From: Verrucomicrobiota bacterium | GTDB taxonomy: Bacteria; Verrucomicrobiota; Verrucomicrobiia; Limisphaerales; UBA1096 | NCBI GenBank assembly: GCA_030747575.1 | Contig: JASLKI010000289.1 | Coordinates: 1-9,295 of the forward strand | DNA length: 9,295 bases | Direction of reading: 5' to 3' | Shown: one piece after another, positions 1-6,184 of the stretch | How positions within the stretch are numbered: the stretch's first letter is position 1 | How the letters are laid out: every line of letters starts with the position of its first letter | Notes under the pieces: generated by a model | What the model was told of the DNA's origin: nothing | What the model saw: only the letters and a program-made list of their open reading frames with translations | Databases searched by the model: none | Translations under genes and position numbers: made by a program

Positions 1-521
1 GGCAACTGGAAATGACCGTCGCTCTTCATTTCCTTCTTGGCGTCGGCCCACCATTTTTTCCAGTCCTCCTCGATGACATCTGGCACCAGCGACTCTTGAA
101 TCTGCGCCACGGTGGCCCGCCCGCCGAAGCTCTCGAGAACCAGTTTGATCAACTCAAGATGGTTCCGTGCAGCCGTGCGCTGCAGCCCTGCCAAGTCGGT
201 GGCCTTGCGTGCCTGGATATGGCTGGAACTGAGCGGCTTAAGAATGGTTGCCGCAAACCCGAGATCCATCGAATGACCCGGCTTGGCCTGGAAGTCGATG
301 GTCATCTTGGCCATCAACGTATCCACCGTGGTGATCTTCCCGGAGCCCCACGAGCGGTGGGTGCAAAAACCGGCTGTCACCAACTCCGTCAGCGCATCCG
401 TTAACTTGGGATCCAGTTTCCCGTCCAGGACCAGTCGCTTGAGCTCGCTCTGGAGCTGGTCAGGTTGCTCTGCGGCGGTGGTTGTTTCTGCTGTTACTTC
501 CTCGGTCATTGTGTCGTTCAT
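1..521 (-). CDS. GreA/GreB-family transcription elongation factor, PVC-type N-terminal extension (partial, 3' end off window)
   Basis: An open minus-strand frame starts at ATG 521 (a second in-frame ATG at 509) and runs 173 codons to the left edge with no stop. It contains a charged, low-complexity N-terminus (residues 1-25), then a CxHxSWGSGKI segment near residues 53-63, a TIDFQAKPGHSMDL stretch near 74-87, ARKATDL at 104-110, LESFGGRA at 129-136 and WKKWWADAKKEMKSDGHF at 154-171. This order of motifs is what I remember from the long N-terminal region of the large GreA-related proteins of Verrucomicrobia and Chlamydiae. The Gre coiled coil and C-terminal domain that stimulate transcript cleavage by stalled RNA polymerase would lie beyond the window, so the Gre assignment itself is inferred. 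There is no strong Shine-Dalgarno sequence. It is divergent from rsmB across about 45 bp. Confidence 0.6.
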   Translation of the reverse strand, partial: MNDTMTEEVTAETTTAAEQPDQLQSELKRLVLDGKLDPKLTDALTELVTAGFCTHRSWGSGKITTVDTLMAKMTIDFQAKPGHSMDLGFAATILKPLSSSHIQARKATDLAGLQRTAARNHLELIKLVLESFGGRATVAQIQESLVPDVIEEDWKKWWADAKKEMKSDGHFQL

Positions 522-566
522 CAGGTAAAACTCGGCCTGCGCCGCCAAAGCCGGCATTCTAGCGCC

Positions 567-1862
567 GTGCTGGGAAAGAAACCAAGACAAATTGCTCTCC
601 AATCGTTGCTGCGCTCGCAACAAACTCACCGGGCCGTAGAGCCGATCCTCTCCCATGAGTTCCAGTCCGCCACTCTCTCCCCCGCCGACACCGGCCTCTG
701 CCGCGAACTCGTCTCCGGCTGTGTGCGCTGGCGCCGACTGCTCGACTGGCTTATCGAGCGCACCACCGAGGGCCGAGAACAAAAGCCAGCCGTGCGGGAG
801 ATTCTCCGGCTGGGCTTGTACCAGATTTTCTTCCTCAACCGCATCCCCGAGCACGCCATCGTCGATGAGAGCGTCCGCTTGGCCAAGGCCGAGAAATGCC
901 TCGGCCAAGCCGGGTTCATCAACGCGATGATGCGGCGCTTCCTCCGCGAGCGGGAGCAAATCACCCGCGATATCGCCGACTTGCAGGACGCTCGACCGGC
1001 GCTTGGCCAATCTCATCCCGACTGCCTTTACGAGCAGTGGGAACAGCGCTGGGGCCGCGAAAAAACCGTCCGCCTCATGGAGTGGAACAACCAGCCTGCC
1101 CCGACCTGCGCCCGTGTCAACCGACTGCTCACCGACCCCCAACGCCTGGCCAAGCGCTGGGAGGACGAAGGCGTCGAGGCGTCGTCGATCAACTGCGACT
1201 GGGCCACAACCGGTGACCTGTTTCGCCTGCGCAAACACCCCCCGCTCGAGTCACTCGCCAGCTTCCGCGACGGTCTGTTCTACGTGCAGGACCCCAGCAC
1301 GCTGCTCTCCGTCTCCCTGCTCGATCCGCAGCCTGCCCAAGCCGTGCTCGACCTCTGCGCTGCGCCCGGCGGCAAGACCTGCCATATCGCCGAGTGCATG
1401 AAAAACGAAGGCCGACTCATCGCGCTCGACAACAGCGAGTCGCGACTCAAGTTGTTGCGCGAAAACTGCGACCGCATGCGCGTCACCTGCGCCACTCTTG
1501 GCCAAACGGATGCCACGGCGACGGGCAAGTACGACCGGGTGCTGGCCGATGTCCCCTGCTCGAACACCGGCGTGATGCGTCGCAGGCTCGACCTGCGCTG
1601 GCGCCTCAGCCCCGGCGGAGCCAGCCGGCTCGCCGACGAGCAACTCAAGCTGCTTGGCCAGGCGGCAGCACACACCAAGCCGGACGGACAACTCGTTTAC
1701 AGCACATGCAGCATCGAGCCGGAGGAGAACGAGCAACTCGTCGCCCGATTTCTCGAGGCGCACCCCGGGTGGCGACTCGCCACCGAGCGTTCGCTGCACC
1801 CGGTCGAGGACCACACCGACGGCGCCTACGCCGCCCGCCTCACGCGGCAAGCCAAAAACTAA
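567..1862 (+). CDS. rsmB: 16S rRNA (cytosine(967)-C(5))-methyltransferase RsmB
   Basis: SAM-dependent RNA m5C methyltransferase of the RsmB/NOL1-NOP2-Sun family, modifying C967 of 16S rRNA. Starting at GTG 567 it has 431 residues, close to the usual length (about 430). The same frame is open upstream to TTG 465, but that would add about 34 unmatched residues and overlap the divergent gene. The N-terminus KKPRQIALQSLLR begins a NusB-like RNA-binding domain. The methyltransferase domain shows SAM motif I DLCAAPGGKT (262-271), motif IV DVPCSNTGV (328-336, Cys331) and motif VI STCSIEPEENE, where Cys381 is the expected nucleophile. Both catalytic cysteines are present. There is no clear Shine-Dalgarno before GTG 567, so the exact start is less sure than the function. 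Confidence 0.93.
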   Translation: MLGKKPRQIALQSLLRSQQTHRAVEPILSHEFQSATLSPADTGLCRELVSGCVRWRRLLDWLIERTTEGREQKPAVREILRLGLYQIFFLNRIPEHAIVDESVRLAKAEKCLGQAGFINAMMRRFLREREQITRDIADLQDARPALGQSHPDCLYEQWEQRWGREKTVRLMEWNNQPAPTCARVNRLLTDPQRLAKRWEDEGVEASSINCDWATTGDLFRLRKHPPLESLASFRDGLFYVQDPSTLLSVSLLDPQPAQAVLDLCAAPGGKTCHIAECMKNEGRLIALDNSESRLKLLRENCDRMRVTCATLGQTDATATGKYDRVLADVPCSNTGVMRRRLDLRWRLSPGGASRLADEQLKLLGQAAAHTKPDGQLVYSTCSIEPEENEQLVARFLEAHPGWRLATERSLHPVEDHTDGAYAARLTRQAKN

Positions 1863-1905
1863 TTTTTATTCGTCATATTTTGGCATCTGATGTCATTTCG
1901 GCAAC

Positions 1906-2195
1906 GTGCGTGTGGTAAAATCACGGATGATTAGGGAGTGGATGCGACGGCATCCGCCCGACCGACCCGCCTTGGAGCGTTAGCTGGCAGTGGAAACGGT
2001 TTGTGGACATCCGCAGCACGTTTGCATCGGTGGATCGCGCGACTGCGGGCAGCGGCAGACCGGTGTTCGTTTTCAACATCACCGGGAACCGGTTTCGCTT
2101 GATTACCGCCATTCACTTCAACCAGCAACACATCTTTACACTGCGGTATTTGACACATGCGGAATACGACAACGAAAACTGGAAAGGGGGGTTAA
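1906..2195 (+). pseudogene. higB: HigB-type mRNA interferase toxin, frameshifted remnant
   Basis: Two frames together reproduce a HigB-like (HigBA type II toxin, ribosome-dependent mRNA interferase) protein. From GTG 1906 the first frame reads VVKSRMIREWMRRHP then DRPALER and stops at TAG 1981-1983. The protein resumes one base out of phase at 1985 with WQWKRFVDIR, then RPVFVFNITGNRFRLITAIH, the core beta-sheet signature, and LTHAEYDNENWK, the typical HigB ending. Only about one residue separates the two parts where HigB usually has some 8-10 more, so a small deletion is as likely as a one-base insertion. Near the end, a run of six G (2186-2191) keeps the frame open into the next gene, whereas five G would give a stop at TAA 2193-2195. 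No intact toxin frame remains. Assignment is by remembered family pattern. Confidence 0.72.
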
Positions 2196-2219
2196 GAAAA
2201 CATTACGCCGGAAAACGAA

Positions 2220-2625
2220 TTGAAAGTTTGCGGAGTTGCCGAAGAATTACGTGGGCTTTGCCAAGTGCTTTTGCACCGCCTCATTCGTTCGATTGCCGAA
2301 AGCGACGAGGCTTATGAGTTGCCATCGGTGATGGCGGGGCACCGGTTGACGAAGGATCAAGAGGACTACCTGGAGGCGCTTTCGCGCCTTCATCGAGCAA
2401 TACGAGAACAAGGCGGATCCCGAGCCGAAGAAGAAAACCCCCGCTCACGGGATTCACCGGTATCTCTGCCAGGAGAACGGAATGAGCGGTGCCGGCTTGG
2501 GACGGTTACTGGAGGTGGACCGAACTCTGGCAACACGCATCCTGCGAGGAGAACGAACCCTGACGGTGTCGCACATTCAAAAAATCTGAAAACGGTTCAA
2601 GCTATTTGCAGAGCGTTTTTTTTGA
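2220..2625 (+). pseudogene. higA: HigA-type antitoxin (HTH), frameshifted and with in-frame stop
   Basis: Directly downstream of the broken higB, in the usual higB-higA order. The first frame (TTG 2220; an ATT at 2202 is another possible ancestral start) encodes LCQVLLHRLIRSIAESDEAY, then LTKDQEDYLEALSR, the N-terminal signature of COG5499/HigA antitoxins. The match then shifts one base near 2388 and continues as FIEQYENKADPEPKKKTP, then IHRYLCQENGMSGAGLGRLL and RILRGERTLTVSHIQKI, which is the helix-turn-helix. A TGA at 2587-2589 interrupts it before KRFKLFAERFF, whose natural stop is TGA 2623-2625. Two independent lesions make a working full-length antitoxin unlikely. Binding to HigB and autorepression of the operon are family knowledge only. 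Confidence 0.75.
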
Positions 2626-2640
2626 TCGGTAAATCAGGAG

Positions 2641-3015
2641 CTACCCCGCTTGGGCAAGCGGGTTTTGGGCGAAGCGGTATTCCTCGACTACTTGGCCGTT
2701 GATGAGGTGTTCCTGAATGATGCGCTCGAGGACTTCCGGCGTGCAGGAGTGGTACCAGGCGCCCTCGGGATAGACGACCGCGATGGGGCCGCGTGTGCAA
2801 ACGCGGAGGCAGTTGGCCTTGGTGCGATACACTTTTGGCTCGAGACCAACGAGGCCGAGTTCCTTGAGCCGTGTTTTCAAGAACGCCCACGACTCAAGGC
2901 CGGCCGCCTTGGCGCAGCACTCCGGCTCGGTTTGGTCGGCACAGAGAAAAATATGGCGCTCAAACTTTTCCAGCCCAAGCGGCGCAGAGACTTTTTCAAG
3001 TTGTTCGTCCGCCAC
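2641..3015 (-). CDS. Thioredoxin-like [2Fe-2S] ferredoxin domain protein
   Basis: A 124-residue cytoplasmic protein starting at GTG 3015. It matches the small thioredoxin-fold [2Fe-2S] ferredoxins (COG3411 type): FLCADQTEPECC (Cys25, Cys33, Cys34) near the N-terminus, YRTKANCLRVCTRGPIAVVY (Cys69, Cys73) in the middle, WYHSCTPEVLERIIQEHL and a VVEEYRF ending. Cys25, one of the Cys33/34 pair, Cys69 and Cys73 are the likely cluster ligands. There is no signal peptide. It lies 3 bp after the stop of the secreted DUF1080 gene, so the two are probably co-transcribed and translationally coupled. Its electron partner is not visible here. The last codons (NPLAQAG) overlap a hairpin at 2645-2662. Confidence 0.88.
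   Translation of the reverse strand: MADEQLEKVSAPLGLEKFERHIFLCADQTEPECCAKAAGLESWAFLKTRLKELGLVGLEPKVYRTKANCLRVCTRGPIAVVYPEGAWYHSCTPEVLERIIQEHLINGQVVEEYRFAQNPLAQAG
2645..2662 (+). terminator. Hairpin between converging higA remnant and ferredoxin gene
   Basis: A perfect 7-bp stem (CCCGCTT/AAGCGGG) with a GGGC loop, followed on the plus strand by TTTT. It sits 20 bp after the expected higA stop and inside the last codons of the minus-strand ferredoxin gene, where terminators of converging transcripts often lie. The T run is short and absent on the minus strand. The stem is also a one-base variant of the CTTGGCCAAG word that recurs in the window, so its role as a terminator is uncertain. Confidence 0.35.
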
Positions 3016-3018
3016 GGA

Positions 3019-4281
3019 TTATTGGATCGGCTTTAGTTCCCGAATCCAGATGTTGCGGTATCGCACCGGGTTGCCGTGATCCTGCAACTTGATGTGACCG
3101 GGGCCGTGCACGCGGTACGGCTGGGTTTTCTTATGCCCGAGGATGCCAGGAATCTCCACGCCGTGCTGCGTGACCACGCCGTTGTGCAGCACGGTGATAA
3201 GCGCCTTCTTGACCACTTTGCCGTCGGAAAATTCCGGCATCTCGAAAATGATGTCGTACGCCTGCCACTCACCCGGCCGCCGACTGACGTTCACGCGCGG
3301 TGGGCGGAAACCGTATAGCGAGCTGGCCTGTCCGTCCGGGTAGGTAAGGTTGTCGTAGTTGTCCTGCACCTGCACCTCGTAAAGCCCGGCGAGGTAGACG
3401 CCCGAGTTGCCCCGGCCCTGGCTACTGCCCTTCACCTCCGACGGCGACGCCCACTCGATGTGCAACTGCACGCTGCCAAATTTCTGCCGGGTCTGGATCG
3501 TGCCAGATTTTTTGCCGCACTCGAAGAAGCCGTCGCGAACTTTCCACTTCGGCGGGTTGCCTTTGCCATCACTCCATGCATCAAGGTTTGTGCCGTCGAA
3601 CAGCACGATGGCGTCCGACGGCGGCGTGCTCGGCTCGTCCCGCGGCGTCACTGTGCCGGGGTTGATTTGTCGCGGCTGCGGGCGGAACGGGTCATGCACC
3701 ACCCACGGCGTGCCGGGAATCTCGGGCGTATTGGTGTAGCCGAATCGCACGCCTTTCAGCGACTCGATCTCGGCGACGCGGTAGCCACTCATGCCGTTGG
3801 CACGGTTCGGGGTGGAAATCCCGCCGTTGTACGACACCACGCCGAGAATGTCGGATTTGCCAAGGCGGCTCCACTCGTCGCCGGAGCGGAATTCGTAAAT
3901 AAGAAATGCCCCGTCGAAGCCAAGCCGCAGTCCGACCTTGCCGGTGACATCCGCCTGACCAACAAGCGATTGTTCGCCATTACGGGATCGCATTGCATAA
4001 ATCACGTCTTCCGAGCGGAACACGGAGGCATAACTGCCCTCCCCTGCGCTCAGGAAAATGCCGCCGGCACCCTCAATCGTGACTTCCTGGACCACGGCTT
4101 GAACGAGCTCGCCGAGTTTGCGGCGTTTCACCTCCCAGCCGCCAGTGCCAGGAATTTCGCCGAATTCACTCCAGCCCTCCTTGGAAAGGCTGGAATCCTC
4201 AAAAAGCACCTTGTCCGCCGCTTGGGCTGAAAGCAGTCCAAACGAGAGGATCACCGCCGTAAAAAACATTGTTTTATACAT
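3019..4281 (-). CDS. Secreted DUF1080 (3-keto-disaccharide hydrolase family) protein
   Basis: A 420-residue exported protein. Residues 1-21 form a Sec signal peptide (MYKTMFF, a hydrophobic stretch, cleavage probably after AQA). Residues 24-200 are an unrecognised region containing WSEFGEIPGTGGWEVKRR and several beta-rich segments. After a Pro/Thr-rich linker (about 200-222), residues 223-417 form a DUF1080 domain: IVLFDGTNLDAWSDG, RGNSGVYLAGLYEVQVQDNY (290-309) and a C-terminal block with KLQDHGNPVRYRNIWIREL (398-416). The family is a concanavalin-like beta sandwich annotated as 3-keto-disaccharide hydrolase; the true substrate here is unknown. No clear Shine-Dalgarno lies close to ATG 4281. 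The [2Fe-2S] ferredoxin gene follows at once. Confidence 0.9.
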   Translation of the reverse strand: MYKTMFFTAVILSFGLLSAQAADKVLFEDSSLSKEGWSEFGEIPGTGGWEVKRRKLGELVQAVVQEVTIEGAGGIFLSAGEGSYASVFRSEDVIYAMRSRNGEQSLVGQADVTGKVGLRLGFDGAFLIYEFRSGDEWSRLGKSDILGVVSYNGGISTPNRANGMSGYRVAEIESLKGVRFGYTNTPEIPGTPWVVHDPFRPQPRQINPGTVTPRDEPSTPPSDAIVLFDGTNLDAWSDGKGNPPKWKVRDGFFECGKKSGTIQTRQKFGSVQLHIEWASPSEVKGSSQGRGNSGVYLAGLYEVQVQDNYDNLTYPDGQASSLYGFRPPRVNVSRRPGEWQAYDIIFEMPEFSDGKVVKKALITVLHNGVVTQHGVEIPGILGHKKTQPYRVHGPGHIKLQDHGNPVRYRNIWIRELKPIQ

Positions 4282-4376
4282 ATTGGTAAAAATCGGGTCA
4301 GGAGTTGTAGCTCCTTAAGCAATCGCACTCCAGTCACAAAAATTAAAATAGTTTAAAAATGCCTTGAACAGCCCCG

Positions 4377-4417
4377 GAAAACTGACTAAGTTTTCTGCCC
4401 TTTTTCAGGGAAGGGGG
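4377..4417 (+). promoter_or_regulatory. Structured leader and Shine-Dalgarno upstream of rpmI
   Basis: Just before rpmI are two consecutive inverted repeats. The first is GAAAACT/AGTTTTC (4377-4383 with 4389-4395, 5-base loop). The second is CCCT/AGGG (4398-4401 with 4407-4410), immediately followed by the AAGGGGG Shine-Dalgarno at 4411-4417. The CCCT arm could instead pair with the Shine-Dalgarno, which would make translation switchable. L35-L20 operons are commonly autoregulated by L20 binding leader RNA, but the usual leader includes infC, which is not here. The repeats are seen; regulation is inferred. Confidence 0.35.
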
Positions 4418-4427
4418 CCATATTTAG

Positions 4428-4640
4428 ATGCAGAAGAAACCTAAATCAATCAAGACTCGCAAGTCGGTAGCCAAGCGGTTCAAAATCACCGGCACCGGCA
4501 AAATCATGCGGAATCGCCCCGGAAAACGGCATCTTTTGGCCAGTAAAAACGCCAAGCGCCGCCGCAAACTCGGCACCCCGGCACTCGTGGACAAGACCGA
4601 TTACGCCCGAGTGATGGAGAATCTGCCCTTCAGCCACTGA
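4428..4640 (+). CDS. rpmI: 50S ribosomal protein L35 (bL35)
   Basis: A 70-residue, very basic protein of the large ribosomal subunit. It has the L35 pattern: KSIKTRKSVAKRFKITGTGK, then RNRPGKRHLLASKNAKRRRK, with a short C-terminal part ending NLPFSH. It is slightly longer than the usual 64-66 residues. ATG 4428 is preceded by AAGGGGG at 4411-4417, a good Shine-Dalgarno at normal distance. rplT follows after 41 bp in the standard rpmI-rplT order. The infC gene normally upstream is absent; the upstream neighbour is the divergent DUF1080 gene. Confidence 0.97.
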   Translation: MQKKPKSIKTRKSVAKRFKITGTGKIMRNRPGKRHLLASKNAKRRRKLGTPALVDKTDYARVMENLPFSH

Positions 4641-4681
4641 GCTTTCTTTAGCCCAATCAACCCAGTTTTATTTAAGCATCC

Positions 4682-5044
4682 ATGAGAGTCACCAACGCAG
4701 TCGCCTCCCGCAAACGCCGCAAACGCATGATCGAAGCCGCCAAGGGCTTCCGTCTGCGCCGATCCAAGCTTTATCGCTACGCCAAGGACGCCATCGAGCA
4801 CGGGCGCCAATACGCCTATCGCGATCGCAAAAACAAAAAGCGCACCTTCCGCGCTCTTTGGACTGTGCGCATCAACGCCGCCGCCCGCGACGCCGGCATC
4901 ACTTACAGCCGCTTCATCGAGGGCCTCAAGGCCGCCAAGGTCGAGGTCAACCGCAAGGTACTCGCCGACTTGGCCGCCACCGACTCGGTCGCATTCGGCG
5001 AACTGGTGAGCACTGCCAAGAGCGCGCTCGAAGCCAAGGGCTGA
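4682..5044 (+). CDS. rplT: 50S ribosomal protein L20 (bL20)
   Basis: A 120-residue basic protein, the normal length for L20, which binds 23S rRNA early in large-subunit assembly and in many bacteria represses its own operon. Seen in the sequence: MRVTNAVASRKRRKRMIEAA, KGFRLRRSKLYRYAKDAIEH, AYRDRKNKKRTFRALW, RINAAARDAGITYSRFIEGL and a helical C-terminal part with NRKVLADLAATD. It is in operon with rpmI (41-bp gap). No Shine-Dalgarno-like purine run precedes ATG 4682, so translation may depend on rpmI or on another signal. Confidence 0.98.
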   Translation: MRVTNAVASRKRRKRMIEAAKGFRLRRSKLYRYAKDAIEHGRQYAYRDRKNKKRTFRALWTVRINAAARDAGITYSRFIEGLKAAKVEVNRKVLADLAATDSVAFGELVSTAKSALEAKG

Positions 5045-5071
5045 GCGCTTGGCCAAGTTGACTTTTTGAGT

Positions 5072-5102
5072 GGGCGGTCTTTAATGGCCGCCCTCTTTGT
5101 TT
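5072..5102 (+). terminator. Terminator/attenuator-like hairpin between rplT and pheS
   Basis: GGGCGGTC (5072-5079) pairs with GGCCGCCC (5086-5093), an 8-bp stem with one T-G wobble and a 6-base loop, followed by TCTTTGTTT. This fits a Rho-independent terminator ending rpmI-rplT, or partial read-through into pheS. In enterobacteria pheST is attenuated by a Phe-rich leader peptide; I found no such Phe-rich short frame in the 79 bp here. Confidence 0.6.
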
Positions 5103-5123
5103 CCAAACCAAGGAAACCTGACC

Positions 5124-6128
5124 ATGTCATTCCTGGACGAAATCACCCCGCTAAAGGAAGGCGCCCTGCGGGCACTGCAAGCCGCCGACACCTTGCCCAA
5201 GCTCGACGACGTGCGCGTGCAATACCTCGGCACCAACGGCCAGTTCACCGGACTGCTCAAGCAGATGGGCGGCTTGGCCAAGGAGGAACGCCCCGCCGCT
5301 GGCAAGGCGGTCAACTTGGCCAAGGCCGAACTTTCCCAGGCGCTCGGCCGACGACGCGAGGAACTCGAGCTCGCCACCACCTCCCCGCAACGCGCCACCG
5401 ACTTCACCGCGCCAGGACGCCGCCGTCCGCTTGGCAAGCAGCACCCACTCACCCAAGTCACTGAGGACATCGTCCACAGCTTTCGCAAAATCGGCTTCGC
5501 CGTGGCCGACGGCCCGGAGATCGAGAGCGAGCGTTACTGCTTCGACGCCCTCAACACTCCTGCCGATCATCCCGCCCGCGACACGCAGGACACCTTCTTT
5601 CTGGACACCGCCGACAGGCCGCTGCTCCGCACACACACGTCGTCCGTGCAGATTCGAGTGATGGAGCAAACCCCGCCGCCGATCCGTATTATCGTGCCGG
5701 GCCGCGTCTACCGCCGCGACACCGCCGACGCCACGCACAACCCGACCTTCCACCAGATCGAGGGCCTGTACGTGGACCGGAACGTGACGATGAGCGACCT
5801 CAAGGGCACGGTCGAGTTCGTGTTCAGGGAACTGCTCGGCAAGGAAGTGAAACTACGGTTCCGGCCGCATTACTTTTCCTACACCGAGCCGAGCCTCGAG
5901 ATCGACTTCAGCAGCCCGCTCGTCCGCAAGATGGGCAAGGAATGGCTCGAGATCGCCGGCTGCGGCATGGTGCACCCGACGGTGTTTGAGAACGTCGGGT
6001 ACGACCCGGAAGAATGGAGCGGCTGGGCATTCGGCTTCGGCATCGAGCGCATCGCGATGATCCGCTACGGTATCAGCGATATCCGCCTGTTCTACGAAAA
6101 CGACCTCCGCTTCCTCAACCAATTTTAA
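5124..6128 (+). CDS. pheS: Phenylalanyl-tRNA synthetase alpha subunit
   Basis: Catalytic alpha subunit of the (alpha-beta)2 class II enzyme that charges tRNA-Phe. ATG 5124 is preceded by AAGGAA at good distance, so I prefer it to the upstream TTG 5097; the product is then 334 residues, typical of the family. The N-terminal about 90 residues are the helical coiled-coil tRNA-binding arm. The class II core shows ADGPEIESERYCFDALN then HPARDTQDTF (128-158), motif 2 GRVYRRDTADATHNPTFHQ (193-211) and motif 3 WAFGFGIERIAMIRYGI (301-317). It follows rplT as in many bacteria, but pheT does not follow: the next gene is prs. The beta subunit needed for activity must be encoded elsewhere. Confidence 0.97.
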   Translation: MSFLDEITPLKEGALRALQAADTLPKLDDVRVQYLGTNGQFTGLLKQMGGLAKEERPAAGKAVNLAKAELSQALGRRREELELATTSPQRATDFTAPGRRRPLGKQHPLTQVTEDIVHSFRKIGFAVADGPEIESERYCFDALNTPADHPARDTQDTFFLDTADRPLLRTHTSSVQIRVMEQTPPPIRIIVPGRVYRRDTADATHNPTFHQIEGLYVDRNVTMSDLKGTVEFVFRELLGKEVKLRFRPHYFSYTEPSLEIDFSSPLVRKMGKEWLEIAGCGMVHPTVFENVGYDPEEWSGWAFGFGIERIAMIRYGISDIRLFYENDLRFLNQF

Positions 6129-6184
6129 TCACTGGCCAAGCGGGGCGGGTGCCCGCAGGGTGAATTTTCCCACAAAGCGCACGA

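Noticed and set aside
12..404. Plus-strand open frame of 130 codons at the left edge
   Set aside because: It is antisense to the minus-strand frame starting at 521, which has coherent protein-like motifs.
465..566. TTG 465 as the start of rsmB
   Set aside because: It adds a Cys-rich stretch with no family match and overlaps the divergent gene; GTG 567 gives the normal length.
1913..1921. Extended -10 like TGGTAAAAT before ATG 1927
   Set aside because: The higB match extends upstream through VVKSRMIREW to GTG 1906, so this lies inside the old coding region, and no -35 sits at a proper distance.
2220..2702. A single 160-codon plus-strand gene
   Set aside because: Only its first part resembles a protein family; the HigA helix-turn-helix continues in another frame, so this frame is a product of the frameshift.
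3460..4230. 256-codon plus-strand open frame
   Set aside because: It is antisense to the DUF1080 gene, whose signal peptide and domain motifs are clear.
4364..4392. TTGAAC-N17-TAAGTT as rpmI promoter
   Set aside because: The -10 matches at only three positions and overlaps the leader hairpin.
5066..5464. 132-codon frame, or a leader peptide, before pheS
   Set aside because: It overlaps pheS out of frame, is not Phe-rich, and has no start signal better than that of pheS.
6129..6184. GC-rich hairpin (GCGGG/CCCGC) after pheS as a terminator
   Set aside because: The stem is 5 bp with a 2-base loop and no adjoining T run; too weak to call.
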